NCBI GenBank assembly: GCA_050330635.1
Contig: JBHJNQ010000024.1
Location: forward strand, 57,759-121,758
Reading direction: 5' to 3'
Source of the DNA: CADEDH01 sp050330635
GTDB lineage: Bacteria; Actinomycetota; Acidimicrobiia; Acidimicrobiales; SZUA-35
DNA: 64,000 nt
Positions 8,882 to 16,840 of the stretch are shown piece by piece. The translations under genes and the position numbers were made by a program. The notes beneath the pieces were generated by a model. The model was not told the DNA's origin and did not search any database. It saw nothing but the letters and a program-made list of their open reading frames with translations. Within the stretch, counting starts at the first letter, position 1, and every line of letters begins with the position of its first letter.

Positions 8882-9157
8882 ATGGCCGACGACCACCACA
8901 CGTTCGACTCGCTGTTCGAGGTGCTGCGCCAGCGGGCGGCGGAGCGGCCCGAGGGTTCGTCGACGGTGGCCGCCCTCGACGCCGGCGTCCACTTCATCGG
9001 CAAGAAGGTGCTGGAGGAGGCGGGCGAGGTGTGGCTGGCGGCCGAGTACGGAAGCGACGAGGAATTGGCCGAGGAGATGTCCCAGCTCCTGTACTGGCTC
9101 GGTGTCGCCCTGGTCGACCGGGGCCTGTCCCCGGTCGACGTCTACCGCTACCTCTGA
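8882..9157 (+). CDS. hisE: Phosphoribosyl-ATP pyrophosphatase
   Basis: 91 residues. It catalyses step 2 of histidine synthesis, cutting pyrophosphate from phosphoribosyl-ATP. The all-alpha MazG-like fold is recognisable from GKKVLEEAGEVWLAA and DEELAEEMSQLLYW, whose acidic residues bind magnesium. It is a free-standing HisE, not fused to HisI. It is divergent from the hydantoinase gene. hisG, its usual partner in actinobacteria, is 5.7 kb away at 14825 on the same strand, so the pair is split here. Confidence 0.9.
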   Translation: MADDHHTFDSLFEVLRQRAAERPEGSSTVAALDAGVHFIGKKVLEEAGEVWLAAEYGSDEELAEEMSQLLYWLGVALVDRGLSPVDVYRYL

Positions 9158-9196
9158 CGAGCACCGCTGATCACCCCGACCGGCGATCGGCGAGCA

Positions 9197-11059
9197 TCAG
9201 CCGAGGATCGTGATGCGGCCCTCGCCCCCGGGCGGATAGGCGGCGGCGGTCACCACGCCGCCCAGCGGTCCCTCGATGTAGTCCCGGAGGGCCTGCTGGT
9301 CGGTGACGCCCAGGTTGACGAAGGGAACGGCCGGGTAGGCATCGCCGCCTCCGAGCGAGAAGTTGAGCCCCGCCACATCGACCGTGACGTCCGCCGCCAC
9401 CCCATTGTCCACCAGCACGGTGCCGTCGTCGAGCACGAGGGAACGAACCCGCTGACCCGGCGCGTTCTGCACCCCGGTGTTCTGATCGGCGTCCCGGGCC
9501 GGGAAGCTCGGGTCGATGACCACGGTGGCCCCGGCCAGGTGGACGAATCCCCCGTCGCCGGTAGCGGGCAGGGCGATCGCCCCCTCCTCGATGATCTGGC
9601 GCAGGGTCTCGGCCGGTACGTCCTCGGCCACGGCCACGAAGTTGCCGAACGGGGCGAGACGGAAGGTGTCGGCCACGGTGATCGGGCCAACCGGCTGATC
9701 GACCTCGCCCCGGATACCGCCCCCGTTCTGGATGGCGACCTGGGGCGTGTCGACCCCGAAGTCGGCGGCCCGGGCCTGCGCGCTGGCGAGGAGGCCATCG
9801 GCGAGCAGGTTGCCGCAGTTGGATTCCGCGCCCCGGACCTCGGGCCGCTCGCAGTCGAGGTTGACCTCGGAGCGGCCGATGATCGTGGCCGCCAGATCGG
9901 CCACGAAGGCCGCCACCGGCTCTTCCACCCGCCGCTTCTGGGCCCGGGTCTCACCCACGGCCTCCGGTCCGGTGTCGGTCACGAGCTTGATGCCGGAGTC
10001 GTCCTCGTCCCAGGCCAGCACCTCACCGTCGCGGTCGAAGGTGACCTGGAGGGCCCCGACGTAACGGTAGTTGCCGGGGGTGGTCACCACCGGCACCGGT
10101 TCGCCGTCGAGGTCGGTGGCGACCTGGGGGTAGGAGCCGACGATGTCGTCGGCGTGGCCGGGGAACAGCTCGTCGTCGGCGTCGGCCAGGATCTCGTCGC
10201 CTCCGCCCCCGATGATCACGTCGACGTCGCGCAGCTCGGCCGCCAGGGCGATCTCCGAGTCGAGGCCCTGGAGGTGGGTCATGAGCACGATCTTGTTGAC
10301 GCCGCGGGCCGTGAGGGCGTCGATCTCGGCCTGGGCGATCGAGGCGAGCTCGGTCCGCACCACGACCCCGCCGGGCGACGAGATCGTCGGTAGTGACGGC
10401 GTGGTCAGGCCGACGACCCCGATCCGCTCGCCGCGCTCCCTCACGACGGCGCTGGCGACCAACGACCGGCGGGTGAGGGGGGCCAGGGTCGGCTCGCCCG
10501 AGTAGTCCAGGTTGGCCGACACGAACGGGGTGCCCCGGCCGACCGTCTCCACGAACCGGGCGAACGACGCCGGGCCGAAGTCGAACTCGTGGTTGCCGAC
10601 CCCGAGGGCGTCGTAGTCCAGGAGTCGGACGGCGACCCCGTCGTAGAAGGGCGCCCCCTCCTGTTGGGATGCCTGGAGGGTGGTGCCCGGGAGGTAGTTG
10701 TCGCCCGAGTTGAACAGGACGACCCCCCGTTTCGAGGCCTCGCCCTTGTCGCGATCGCGTAGCGCAGACCGACGCAGTTGCTGGACCTTGGCATCGAAAC
10801 GGGCGATGCCGCCGTAGACCACCCCGTCGTCGCCGACCGTGGGCAAGAGGCTGGACTCACCGTCGTTGTTGTGGAGGATCGTCAGGGTGAAGGCCGGCCG
10901 CCGCTGGTCGTCGCCGCCGTGGCCACCGCCCCTGCGGTCACCATCGGCCCCGGCGCCGGCTGGGGTGGCGGCTGCGGCCAGCACGGCGGTCGCCGCCAGC
11001 AGACAGGCGGCGATCGATCGGCGCCAACCTCTCGGTCGCGATTGGTGCGTCACGTCCAT
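9197..11059 (-). CDS. Secreted 5'-nucleotidase / metallophosphatase (UshA-like)
   Basis: 620 residues. The ATG at 11059 has GGAGGGAG upstream and opens a signal peptide (RRSIAACLLAATAVLAAAATPAGA). The calcineurin-like phosphatase domain follows, with ILHNNDGE, NSGDNY and GVGNHEFD as metal-binding motifs, then the 5'-nucleotidase C-terminal domain with QNGGGIRG and VADTFRLAPFGN for substrate binding. It likely dephosphorylates nucleotides outside the cell to scavenge phosphate and nucleosides. The usual DVHG histidine motif appears as NNDGE, an unusual first metal loop. Convergent with hisE, divergent from the membrane-protein gene. Confidence 0.9.
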   Translation of the reverse strand: MDVTHQSRPRGWRRSIAACLLAATAVLAAAATPAGAGADGDRRGGGHGGDDQRRPAFTLTILHNNDGESSLLPTVGDDGVVYGGIARFDAKVQQLRRSALRDRDKGEASKRGVVLFNSGDNYLPGTTLQASQQEGAPFYDGVAVRLLDYDALGVGNHEFDFGPASFARFVETVGRGTPFVSANLDYSGEPTLAPLTRRSLVASAVVRERGERIGVVGLTTPSLPTISSPGGVVVRTELASIAQAEIDALTARGVNKIVLMTHLQGLDSEIALAAELRDVDVIIGGGGDEILADADDELFPGHADDIVGSYPQVATDLDGEPVPVVTTPGNYRYVGALQVTFDRDGEVLAWDEDDSGIKLVTDTGPEAVGETRAQKRRVEEPVAAFVADLAATIIGRSEVNLDCERPEVRGAESNCGNLLADGLLASAQARAADFGVDTPQVAIQNGGGIRGEVDQPVGPITVADTFRLAPFGNFVAVAEDVPAETLRQIIEEGAIALPATGDGGFVHLAGATVVIDPSFPARDADQNTGVQNAPGQRVRSLVLDDGTVLVDNGVAADVTVDVAGLNFSLGGGDAYPAVPFVNLGVTDQQALRDYIEGPLGGVVTAAAYPPGGEGRITILG

Positions 11060-11188
11060 GTTCCTCGCTCCCTCCGGGCACGGCCCCGGCGATCCGGAGC
11101 CGAAGCGGAGCCTAGACAATCTTGGCCATGCCTGTTGCCAATCCCGACGACGAACTCGGAGCAGGGGCGGCCCCACTACGATCGGGCG

Positions 11189-11275
11189 ATGGCTTTCGGA
11201 CTGCTCGCCCTGATCGTGGTGGCGCTTGCTCTGGTGGTGGGTGCGGTGATGGCCGTGGTCGCCTCCGGCCGCTGA
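11189..11275 (+). CDS. Possible 28-aa single-TM peptide
   Basis: A short reading frame MAFGLLALIVVALALVVGAV continues to a TGA 13 bases before the next membrane-protein gene. It is one hydrophobic helix with a Gly-Arg end. No clear ribosome site precedes it, which lowers confidence. If real it may be translated ahead of the gene at 11289. Confidence 0.3.
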   Translation: MAFGLLALIVVALALVVGAVMAVVASGR

Positions 11276-11288
11276 GCGGGGACGGACG

Positions 11289-12473
11289 GTGGAAGAAGGC
11301 GAGCGGAAGGCCGTCGAGCGGTGGTTCGTCCACCAGGGACTACCCCATCTCATCCACGGCTACGGCGCATCGACCGGGGTCTTCAACCGAGCCCTGCCGT
11401 TCCTGCTCGTCGTCTTCGCCTTCAACGTGGTCGGAACGTTCGGCGACCGGTTCACCGGTTGGGCCCAAGCCGCGGTGGCGGTTTCCAGCGCCGCCATCGT
11501 CGTCGCCGTGGGCACAGGGGTCAACGTCGCCCGGGGCCGGCGAGCCCTCCAGGTGCCCGACAACGTGGGTCTGCTGGAGCTGATCACCTTCGTCGCCGCT
11601 CCCGCCATCCCCGCCCTCGTGTTCGGCCAGGGGCTGGTCACCGCCGGCGGGGTCGTGGTGGCCAACCTGGTTCTGCTGGCCGTGGTCTACGTCGTGGTCG
11701 GATTCGGCATGGTCCCGACCATGGTGTGGGCCGTGCGCCAGACGTTCCGACACCTCAGCCAGGTCGTCACCCTGCTCGGTCGGGCCCTCCCGTTCGTGTT
11801 GGTGTTCTCCGCCTTCCTGTTCCTTAACGCCGAGCTGTGGCAGGTCGCCCTCGACTTCACGGGAGTGTCGTTCGCCATCACCGTCGGCCTCCTGTTGGCG
11901 GTGGCGGTGGCCTTCCTCGCCCTCCGGGTGCCGCGGGAGATAGCCAACGTCGCCCGCTTCGAGTCGTGGGGGCAGGTCTGCGAGCTGGCCGGCCGGGCCG
12001 GCTCACCCCTCACGGTGGCCACCGCCCCCCGGGGCGACGGACACGGCCCCCACCTGTCGCGAGCCCACCGGATCAACGTGATCTCGGTGGTCCTGTTCAA
12101 CCTGGCCGTACAGATCGTGCTCGTCTCGGCACTGATCGGGCTGTTCTACGTGGTGTTCGGGATGTTCGCGGTGCGGGCCGAGACGATCGTGGCCTGGACC
12201 TCCCTCGGCGAGGTCGGCCCGACCCAGGCGCTGTGGGAGTTCGAGATCGCCGGCACGGAGGTGGTGATGAGCGTGGCGCTGCTCCGGGTCGTCGGCTTCC
12301 TCGCCGCCTTCTCCGCCCTCCAGTTCTCGGTGGCGGCGATGACCGACGCCACCTATCGGGAGGAGTTCTTCGACGAGGCCCTGGCCGAGATGCGGGGGAC
12401 CCTGGCCGTCCGCTCCCTGTATCTCCATCACCTGGTCGATGGTGGCGAGGCCCAAGGGGAGCCGTCCTCGTGA
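11289..12473 (+). CDS. Multi-pass integral membrane protein, unknown function
   Basis: 394 residues from a GTG start with GCGGGGAC upstream. About eight hydrophobic segments are visible (near 35-55, 65-85, 105-125, 128-150, 175-195, 200-220, 270-300 and 335-360), with a cytoplasm-like basic loop around 225-265. I do not recognise a family or catalytic motif. It is divergent from the 5'-nucleotidase gene and followed by an intergenic 26-bp duplication. Confidence 0.75.
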   Translation: MEEGERKAVERWFVHQGLPHLIHGYGASTGVFNRALPFLLVVFAFNVVGTFGDRFTGWAQAAVAVSSAAIVVAVGTGVNVARGRRALQVPDNVGLLELITFVAAPAIPALVFGQGLVTAGGVVVANLVLLAVVYVVVGFGMVPTMVWAVRQTFRHLSQVVTLLGRALPFVLVFSAFLFLNAELWQVALDFTGVSFAITVGLLLAVAVAFLALRVPREIANVARFESWGQVCELAGRAGSPLTVATAPRGDGHGPHLSRAHRINVISVVLFNLAVQIVLVSALIGLFYVVFGMFAVRAETIVAWTSLGEVGPTQALWEFEIAGTEVVMSVALLRVVGFLAAFSALQFSVAAMTDATYREEFFDEALAEMRGTLAVRSLYLHHLVDGGEAQGEPSS

Positions 12474-12510
12474 CATGACCACCGGGACGCCAGAGCCGGG
12501 ACCCCGGCGT

Positions 12511-12571
12511 TCGGTGACGGCCGCCAATGTCAACGGTCGGTGACGGCCGCCGATGTCAACGGTCGGTGACC
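12511..12571. repeat. 26-bp tandem duplication upstream of SDR gene
   Basis: TCGGTGACGGCCGCCAATGT plus six bases (12511-12536) is repeated with one change at 12537-12562, followed by nine bases of a third copy. It lies between two genes on the same strand. Confidence 0.85.
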
Positions 12572-12663
12572 GATGGAGGATCGGCAGGGCGGGGGGCGCG
12601 TTGGCGCCGGGAGCGGGCTCGGGCTAAAGAGTGTTCGCCAGGAACGCTCCGGAAGGAAACGCC

Positions 12664-13431
12664 ATGAGCCGATTCGAGGACCGTACCGTCGTCGTCACCG
12701 GGGGAGGTGGCGGCATCGGTGGGGCGGTGTGCGCCGGCTTCGCCGCCGAGGGAGCGCGGGTGGCCGTGCTCGACCGGTTGGAGGAGGCGGCCACCACGAC
12801 CGCCTCGGCCCTCACCGACGTCGGCGCCACTGCGGTTGCGGTCGCCTGCGACATCACCGAGCGAGCGAGCGTCGACGCCGCGGTGGAGCGCATCACCGCC
12901 GAGCTCGGGCCGATCGACGTGCTCGTCAACAACGCCGGCTGGGACCTCTTCGTTCCCTTCCTCGACACCGAGCCCGACGACTGGTCGCGGCTCATCGACA
13001 TCAACCTCGTCGGTGCCCTCCACATGCACCACGCCGTGCTTCCGGGCATGGTCGAGCGGGGCGCCGGCCGGGTGGTGAACGTGTCGTCGGACGCGGCCCG
13101 GGTCGGGTCGTCGGGCGAGGCGGTCTACGCCGCCTGCAAGGCCGGACTCGTCGCCCTGTCGAAGACGCTCGCCCGCGAGCACTCCCGCCACGGCATCACG
13201 TTCAACGTCGTGTGCCCCGGCCCGACCGACACCGCCCTCCTGGCCACGGTAGTCGACGCGGCCGCCAACCCCGAGAAGCTGCGGGAGGCCTTCCGCCGCT
13301 CGATTCCCATGGGCCGGCTGGGCCAGCCCGACGACCTGGTGGGGGCCGTCCTCTTCTTCGCCAGCGACGCCGCCTCGTTCGTGACCGGGCAGGTACTGAG
13401 CGTGTCGGGCGGCCTGACGATGAGCGGCTGA
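12664..13431 (+). CDS. SDR family oxidoreductase
   Basis: 255 residues from the ATG at 12664, which has GGAAGGAAA eight bases upstream. TGGGGGIG at 12-19 binds NAD(P); NNAG is at 89-92, the catalytic serine pair at 141-142, and Tyr155/Lys159 in YAACK. The overall pattern recalls 2-hydroxycyclohexanecarboxyl-CoA dehydrogenase (BadH) and 3-hydroxyacyl-CoA dehydrogenase-like SDRs, a guess from recall. No neighbour explains the substrate; it converges on the aminotransferase gene. Confidence 0.88.
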   Translation: MSRFEDRTVVVTGGGGGIGGAVCAGFAAEGARVAVLDRLEEAATTTASALTDVGATAVAVACDITERASVDAAVERITAELGPIDVLVNNAGWDLFVPFLDTEPDDWSRLIDINLVGALHMHHAVLPGMVERGAGRVVNVSSDAARVGSSGEAVYAACKAGLVALSKTLAREHSRHGITFNVVCPGPTDTALLATVVDAAANPEKLREAFRRSIPMGRLGQPDDLVGAVLFFASDAASFVTGQVLSVSGGLTMSG

Positions 13432-13442
13432 GCGACAGGCCC

Positions 13443-13495
13443 GCCGGTAGGACGGCCGGTAGGACGGCCGATGGTCGGCCGATGGTCGGCCGTCG
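13443..13495. repeat. Short tandem repeats between convergent genes
   Basis: GCCGGTAGGACG occurs twice (13443-13466), followed by GCCGATGGTCG twice (13467-13488) and a partial third. The block fills the gap between the SDR stop and the aminotransferase stop. Confidence 0.8.
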
Positions 13496-13498
13496 CCG

Positions 13499-14680
13499 TC
13501 AGCCCCGCCGCTCCAGACCGGCGACGAAGTCGACCAGGCGACGGCACCCCTCCCGCAGCTCGTCATCGCCGGCGGTGAAGGCGAGCCGGAGCCAACCCTC
13601 GGCCGGCCGGCCGAACGAGCCGGCGTCGACCACCGACACCCCGGTGGCCCGGAACAGGGCCCAGGCGAACGCATCGCCGGTCATGCCGAACGACCGGACG
13701 TCGACCATCACGTACATGCCGGCCCGCGGTGACAGAACCGGCAGGTCATCGGCCTTGGCCAGCTCGGCCACCACGAGGTCGCGACGACGGCGGTACGTCA
13801 CCCGCATGGCGTCCAGGCCCTCGTCGCCGTTGGCCAGCGCCTCGATGGCGCCCGCCTGGACGAAACCGGGGAGGCCGTAGAGCATGGCCAGGTTGAGGCG
13901 GGAGAAGTGGTCGATCAGCTCGGCCGGGCCGATGGCCCAACCCACCCGCCACCCGGTCATGGCGTGCGACTTCGACAGGCTCGACACCGTCACCGTCCGC
14001 TCCGCCATCCCGTCGAGGGCGGCGATCGAGCGGTGCTCGCCCTCGTAGACCAACTCGGCGTACACCTCGTCGGCGATGACCCACAGATCGTGACGGCGGG
14101 CCAGGTCGGCCACCATCTCCAACTCGTCGACCGTGGCCACGGTCCCCGTCGGGTTGTTGGGGGTGGTTATGACGACGGCCCGGGTCCGCTCGTCGACGGC
14201 GGCGGCCAGGGCGTCGGGATCGAGGGCGAAGCCTCGCGCCGGGTCGAGGGCCACACGGCACAGCTCCGCCCCGCCGGCCCGCAACGTCGACTCGTAGGTC
14301 AGGTACATCGGTTCGAGACCGATGATGCGGGTGCCGGGATCGAGCAGGCACATACCGGCCGAGAACAGGGCTCCCTGGGTGCCGGCGGTGATGGCGACGT
14401 TGTCGGCGGTCCACGTCCGCCCCGTCGACGACGAGAACCGCTCCGCCACCAGCTCCCGCAGCCGGGGGCGGCCCAGGAACTCGCTGTAGTGGGTGTCGCC
14501 GGCCCGCAGCGCCGCCACCGCAGCGTCGACGATCGGGGCCGGGGTGGCGAAATCGGGATCGCCGATGCTGAGGATGATCACGTCCTCGCCCCGGTCCCGG
14601 GCCTCCCAGGCCTCGAACAGGGTGCCCCAGCCGCCGGCGCTCTCGGCGTCGATCCGATCCACCAACGACGAGTACTCCAT
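13499..14680 (-). CDS. Class I/II PLP-dependent aminotransferase
   Basis: 393 residues. Fold-type I signatures are complete: NNPTG at 175-179, Asp204 in VIADEVY, the Schiff-base Lys237 in SLSKSHAMTGWR, and an arginine in the closing WLRLAFTAG segment for the substrate carboxylate. It resembles aspartate/aromatic aminotransferases of subgroup I-gamma. Divergent from hisG with a 144-bp gap. Although histidinol-phosphate aminotransferase (HisC) would fit the neighbour, the SKSHAMTGWR pattern favours an AspC/PatA-like enzyme. The substrate is not certain. Confidence 0.87.
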   Translation of the reverse strand: MEYSSLVDRIDAESAGGWGTLFEAWEARDRGEDVIILSIGDPDFATPAPIVDAAVAALRAGDTHYSEFLGRPRLRELVAERFSSSTGRTWTADNVAITAGTQGALFSAGMCLLDPGTRIIGLEPMYLTYESTLRAGGAELCRVALDPARGFALDPDALAAAVDERTRAVVITTPNNPTGTVATVDELEMVADLARRHDLWVIADEVYAELVYEGEHRSIAALDGMAERTVTVSSLSKSHAMTGWRVGWAIGPAELIDHFSRLNLAMLYGLPGFVQAGAIEALANGDEGLDAMRVTYRRRRDLVVAELAKADDLPVLSPRAGMYVMVDVRSFGMTGDAFAWALFRATGVSVVDAGSFGRPAEGWLRLAFTAGDDELREGCRRLVDFVAGLERRG

Positions 14681-14824
14681 GACCGGTCAGGGTAGGCGAG
14701 TGGCGCCGCCGACCGGGCGTGGCCGGGATCGCATCGCCGCTGATCGACGGGGTGCCCGGAGCCTCTACCCTGGGGACGGACGGGCGGCACCTTGGTACCG
14801 CTGGACACGGAGAGTGACAGGCAG

Positions 14825-15670
14825 ATGTTGCGAGTGGCAGTACCCAACAAGGGGTCCCTGGCCGAACCGGCCTCGGCCATCCTGGGCGAGGCTGGTTACC
14901 GCCAGCGCCGGGACAAGGCCGATCTGGCCCTCGTCGACGCCGACAACGAGGTCGAGTTCTTCTTCCTCCGACCCCGGGACATCGCCGTCTACGTCGGGTC
15001 GGGCCGTCTCGACGTCGGCATCACCGGCCGCGATCTCCTCCTCGACTCGGGCTCGCCGGCCGACGAGATCCTTCCCCTCGGCTTCGCCGCCTCCACGTTC
15101 CGGTTCGCCGCCAAGCCCGGCGTCGTCACCTGCGAGCATGACCTCAACGATCTCCGGGTCGCCACCTCCTACCCGATCCTGGTGGCGAAGCACTTGTCCG
15201 ATCTCGGCGTCCAGGCCGAGGTGATCCGCCTGGACGGCGCGGTCGAGGTGTCGGTGCGGCTCGGCGTGGCCGACGTCGTGGCCGACGTGGTCGAGACGGG
15301 CACCACCCTCCGCCAGGCCGGGCTCGAGGTGGTGGCCGAACCCATCCTGCACTCCGAGGCGGTCCTCATTCACCGCAGCGGGGTACGTCGTGATCCCCAG
15401 GTCGACCAGCTGGTCCGCCGACTCCAGGGCGTGCTCGTGGCCCGCCGCTACGTGATGATGGACTACGACATCCGGACCGAGCACCTGGAGGCGGCGGCGA
15501 AGATCACGCCCGGGCTGGAGTCGCCCACGGTGTCACCGCTGCAGACCGAGGGCTGGGTGGCGGTCAGGGCCATGGTGCCCGCTCGGGACGCCCAACGGAT
15601 CATGGACGAGCTCTGGGAACTGGGAGCCAAGGCCATCCTCACCACCACCATCCACGCCTGCCGAATCTGA
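14825..15670 (+). CDS. hisG: ATP phosphoribosyltransferase, long form
   Basis: First enzyme of histidine synthesis; it joins ATP and PRPP. At 281 residues it is the long, hexameric, histidine-inhibited form with a C-terminal ACT-like regulatory domain (GWVAVRAMVPARDAQRIMDE). The N-terminus VAVPNKGSLAEPA is the family signature, and DVVETGTTLRQAGL is the PRPP-binding loop. The ATG at 14825 fits the conserved start. An in-frame ATG 11 codons upstream is not needed. It is divergent from the aminotransferase gene. Confidence 0.95.
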   Translation: MLRVAVPNKGSLAEPASAILGEAGYRQRRDKADLALVDADNEVEFFFLRPRDIAVYVGSGRLDVGITGRDLLLDSGSPADEILPLGFAASTFRFAAKPGVVTCEHDLNDLRVATSYPILVAKHLSDLGVQAEVIRLDGAVEVSVRLGVADVVADVVETGTTLRQAGLEVVAEPILHSEAVLIHRSGVRRDPQVDQLVRRLQGVLVARRYVMMDYDIRTEHLEAAAKITPGLESPTVSPLQTEGWVAVRAMVPARDAQRIMDELWELGAKAILTTTIHACRI

Positions 15671-15704
15671 CCGGCCACGGGGCCGGGCTCGATCCGGACT
15701 CCGA

Positions 15705-16556
15705 TCAACCGAGGGGGCGGCCCAGCTCCTCCCAGGTGGAGCCGTAGGCGGCGGCCAGCAGCTCGAAGAGGTCGCGCCGCGACGAGCCGTTGGTGCCGGT
15801 GAGGGCGGCGAGGACCTCGACCTCGTTGTCGTCGCTGAAGTTGGTCTCGATGGTGTAGACCATGTCGAAACGCCAGTCGCCGTCTTCCCGGGCAAAGCGA
15901 GCCACCTCGAGCCCGTCCAACACGCCGAAGGCCTCGTCGACATCGCCGGCGACGATCTCGTCGAAGCGGAGCGAGGCCACGTCGTCGCCGACGAGCCCGT
16001 CGTCGACGCCGCGCACGAAGAGCTCCTCACCCGTCGAGACCTCGAGCAGATCGTCGCCGAGGTTGGCCCGCATGGCGACCACGGTGATGGCGTCACCCAG
16101 CGGGATCCGGTCGAGCAGGTCCTCCGGTTCGGCCTGGCGGGCCACGACGAGCAGCGAGTCGTACCACTCGATGGTTCCGGCGCTGGCCAGCGTCACCGCC
16201 TCGTTCCCGTCACGGTCGAGGAGGGCCCGACGGTAGCGCTCGAAGGCGCCCGAGACCTCGGCCTCCACGGTGCCGGCGGTGGTGGTGATGGTGGTGGTGG
16301 TGGCTCCGTCGGCGTCGGCCGCCCCGGCGTCATCACCGTCGTCGCCAGCGGGGGTGGCCGCCCCCTCGCCGCTGTCGCCCGAGCCACCGACGGCCCCGGA
16401 AGCGGTGGTGACCGTGGCCGTCGCCCCCGGCGTGGCGGTGTCGCCATCGTCGTCGCCGCACCCGGCGAGCAGCAGCGCCAGAGCCACCGCCACCGACTGC
16501 GCCACCGCCCGGGCCGTCGGTCGTCCCGCCGCCATCCGTCGCGTTCGCGACCCCAT
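15705..16556 (-). CDS. Lipoprotein of unknown function
   Basis: 283 residues. The N-terminus has two arginines, a hydrophobic stretch and the lipobox LLAGC, so it is probably lipid-anchored outside the membrane. A Thr/Gly/Asp/Ala-rich linker of about 70 residues follows, then a folded domain of about 180 residues (ERYRRALLDRDGNEAV onwards) resembling NTF2-like or SnoaL-like folds in rhythm; this is a guess. The start at 16556 gives a proper signal peptide. It converges on hisG. Confidence 0.75.
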   Translation of the reverse strand: MGSRTRRMAAGRPTARAVAQSVAVALALLLAGCGDDDGDTATPGATATVTTASGAVGGSGDSGEGAATPAGDDGDDAGAADADGATTTTITTTAGTVEAEVSGAFERYRRALLDRDGNEAVTLASAGTIEWYDSLLVVARQAEPEDLLDRIPLGDAITVVAMRANLGDDLLEVSTGEELFVRGVDDGLVGDDVASLRFDEIVAGDVDEAFGVLDGLEVARFAREDGDWRFDMVYTIETNFSDDNEVEVLAALTGTNGSSRRDLFELLAAAYGSTWEELGRPLG

Positions 16557-16720
16557 GCTCGTCGCCACCGTCCTTTCGCCGACGTCCAGCGCCAGAACCG
16601 TAACGGACCGCAGGGCCGAGCGGGTGGCGGACGAAGCCGGCGCCGATCCCCAATTCGCCCGCACGAGGCGGTCCGGGGCAGGCATGATGGAATGACCTCG
16701 ATAGAGTCGAGGGTCGTCAC

Positions 16721-16794
16721 GCTGCCGTAGCTCAGTTGGCTAGAGCGCCAGATTGTGGATCTGGAGGTCATGGGTTCAAGCCCCATCGGCAGTA
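16721..16794 (+). tRNA. tRNA-His (GTG anticodon), lacking encoded G-1 and C73
   Basis: 74 nt fold cleanly: acceptor GCTGCCG/CGGCAGT, TA at 8-9, D stem GCTC/GAGC, anticodon stem CCAGA/TCTGG with loop TTGTGGA, T stem ATGGG/CCCAT with loop TTCAAGC. Position 1:72 is a G:U pair, the discriminator base 73 is A, and the genomic base before position 1 is C. Ordinary bacterial tRNA-His encodes G-1 paired with C73. CCA is not encoded. hisS starts 46 bp downstream, so the tRNA and its synthetase may be co-transcribed. Confidence 0.93.
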
Positions 16795-16840
16795 CACAAT
16801 TCTTCGGGTGGTGAGCGCCCCGAGCTGGCAGGCACAGACC

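Noticed and set aside
9539..10393. Rightward frame inside the 5'-nucleotidase gene
   Set aside because: Shadow of the leftward gene; the leftward product has a signal peptide and complete metallophosphatase motifs.
16721..16794. tRNA read as a pseudogene because G-1 and C73 are missing
   Set aside because: All stems, loops and the anticodon fold correctly, and the synthetase downstream is of the type that works without G-1.
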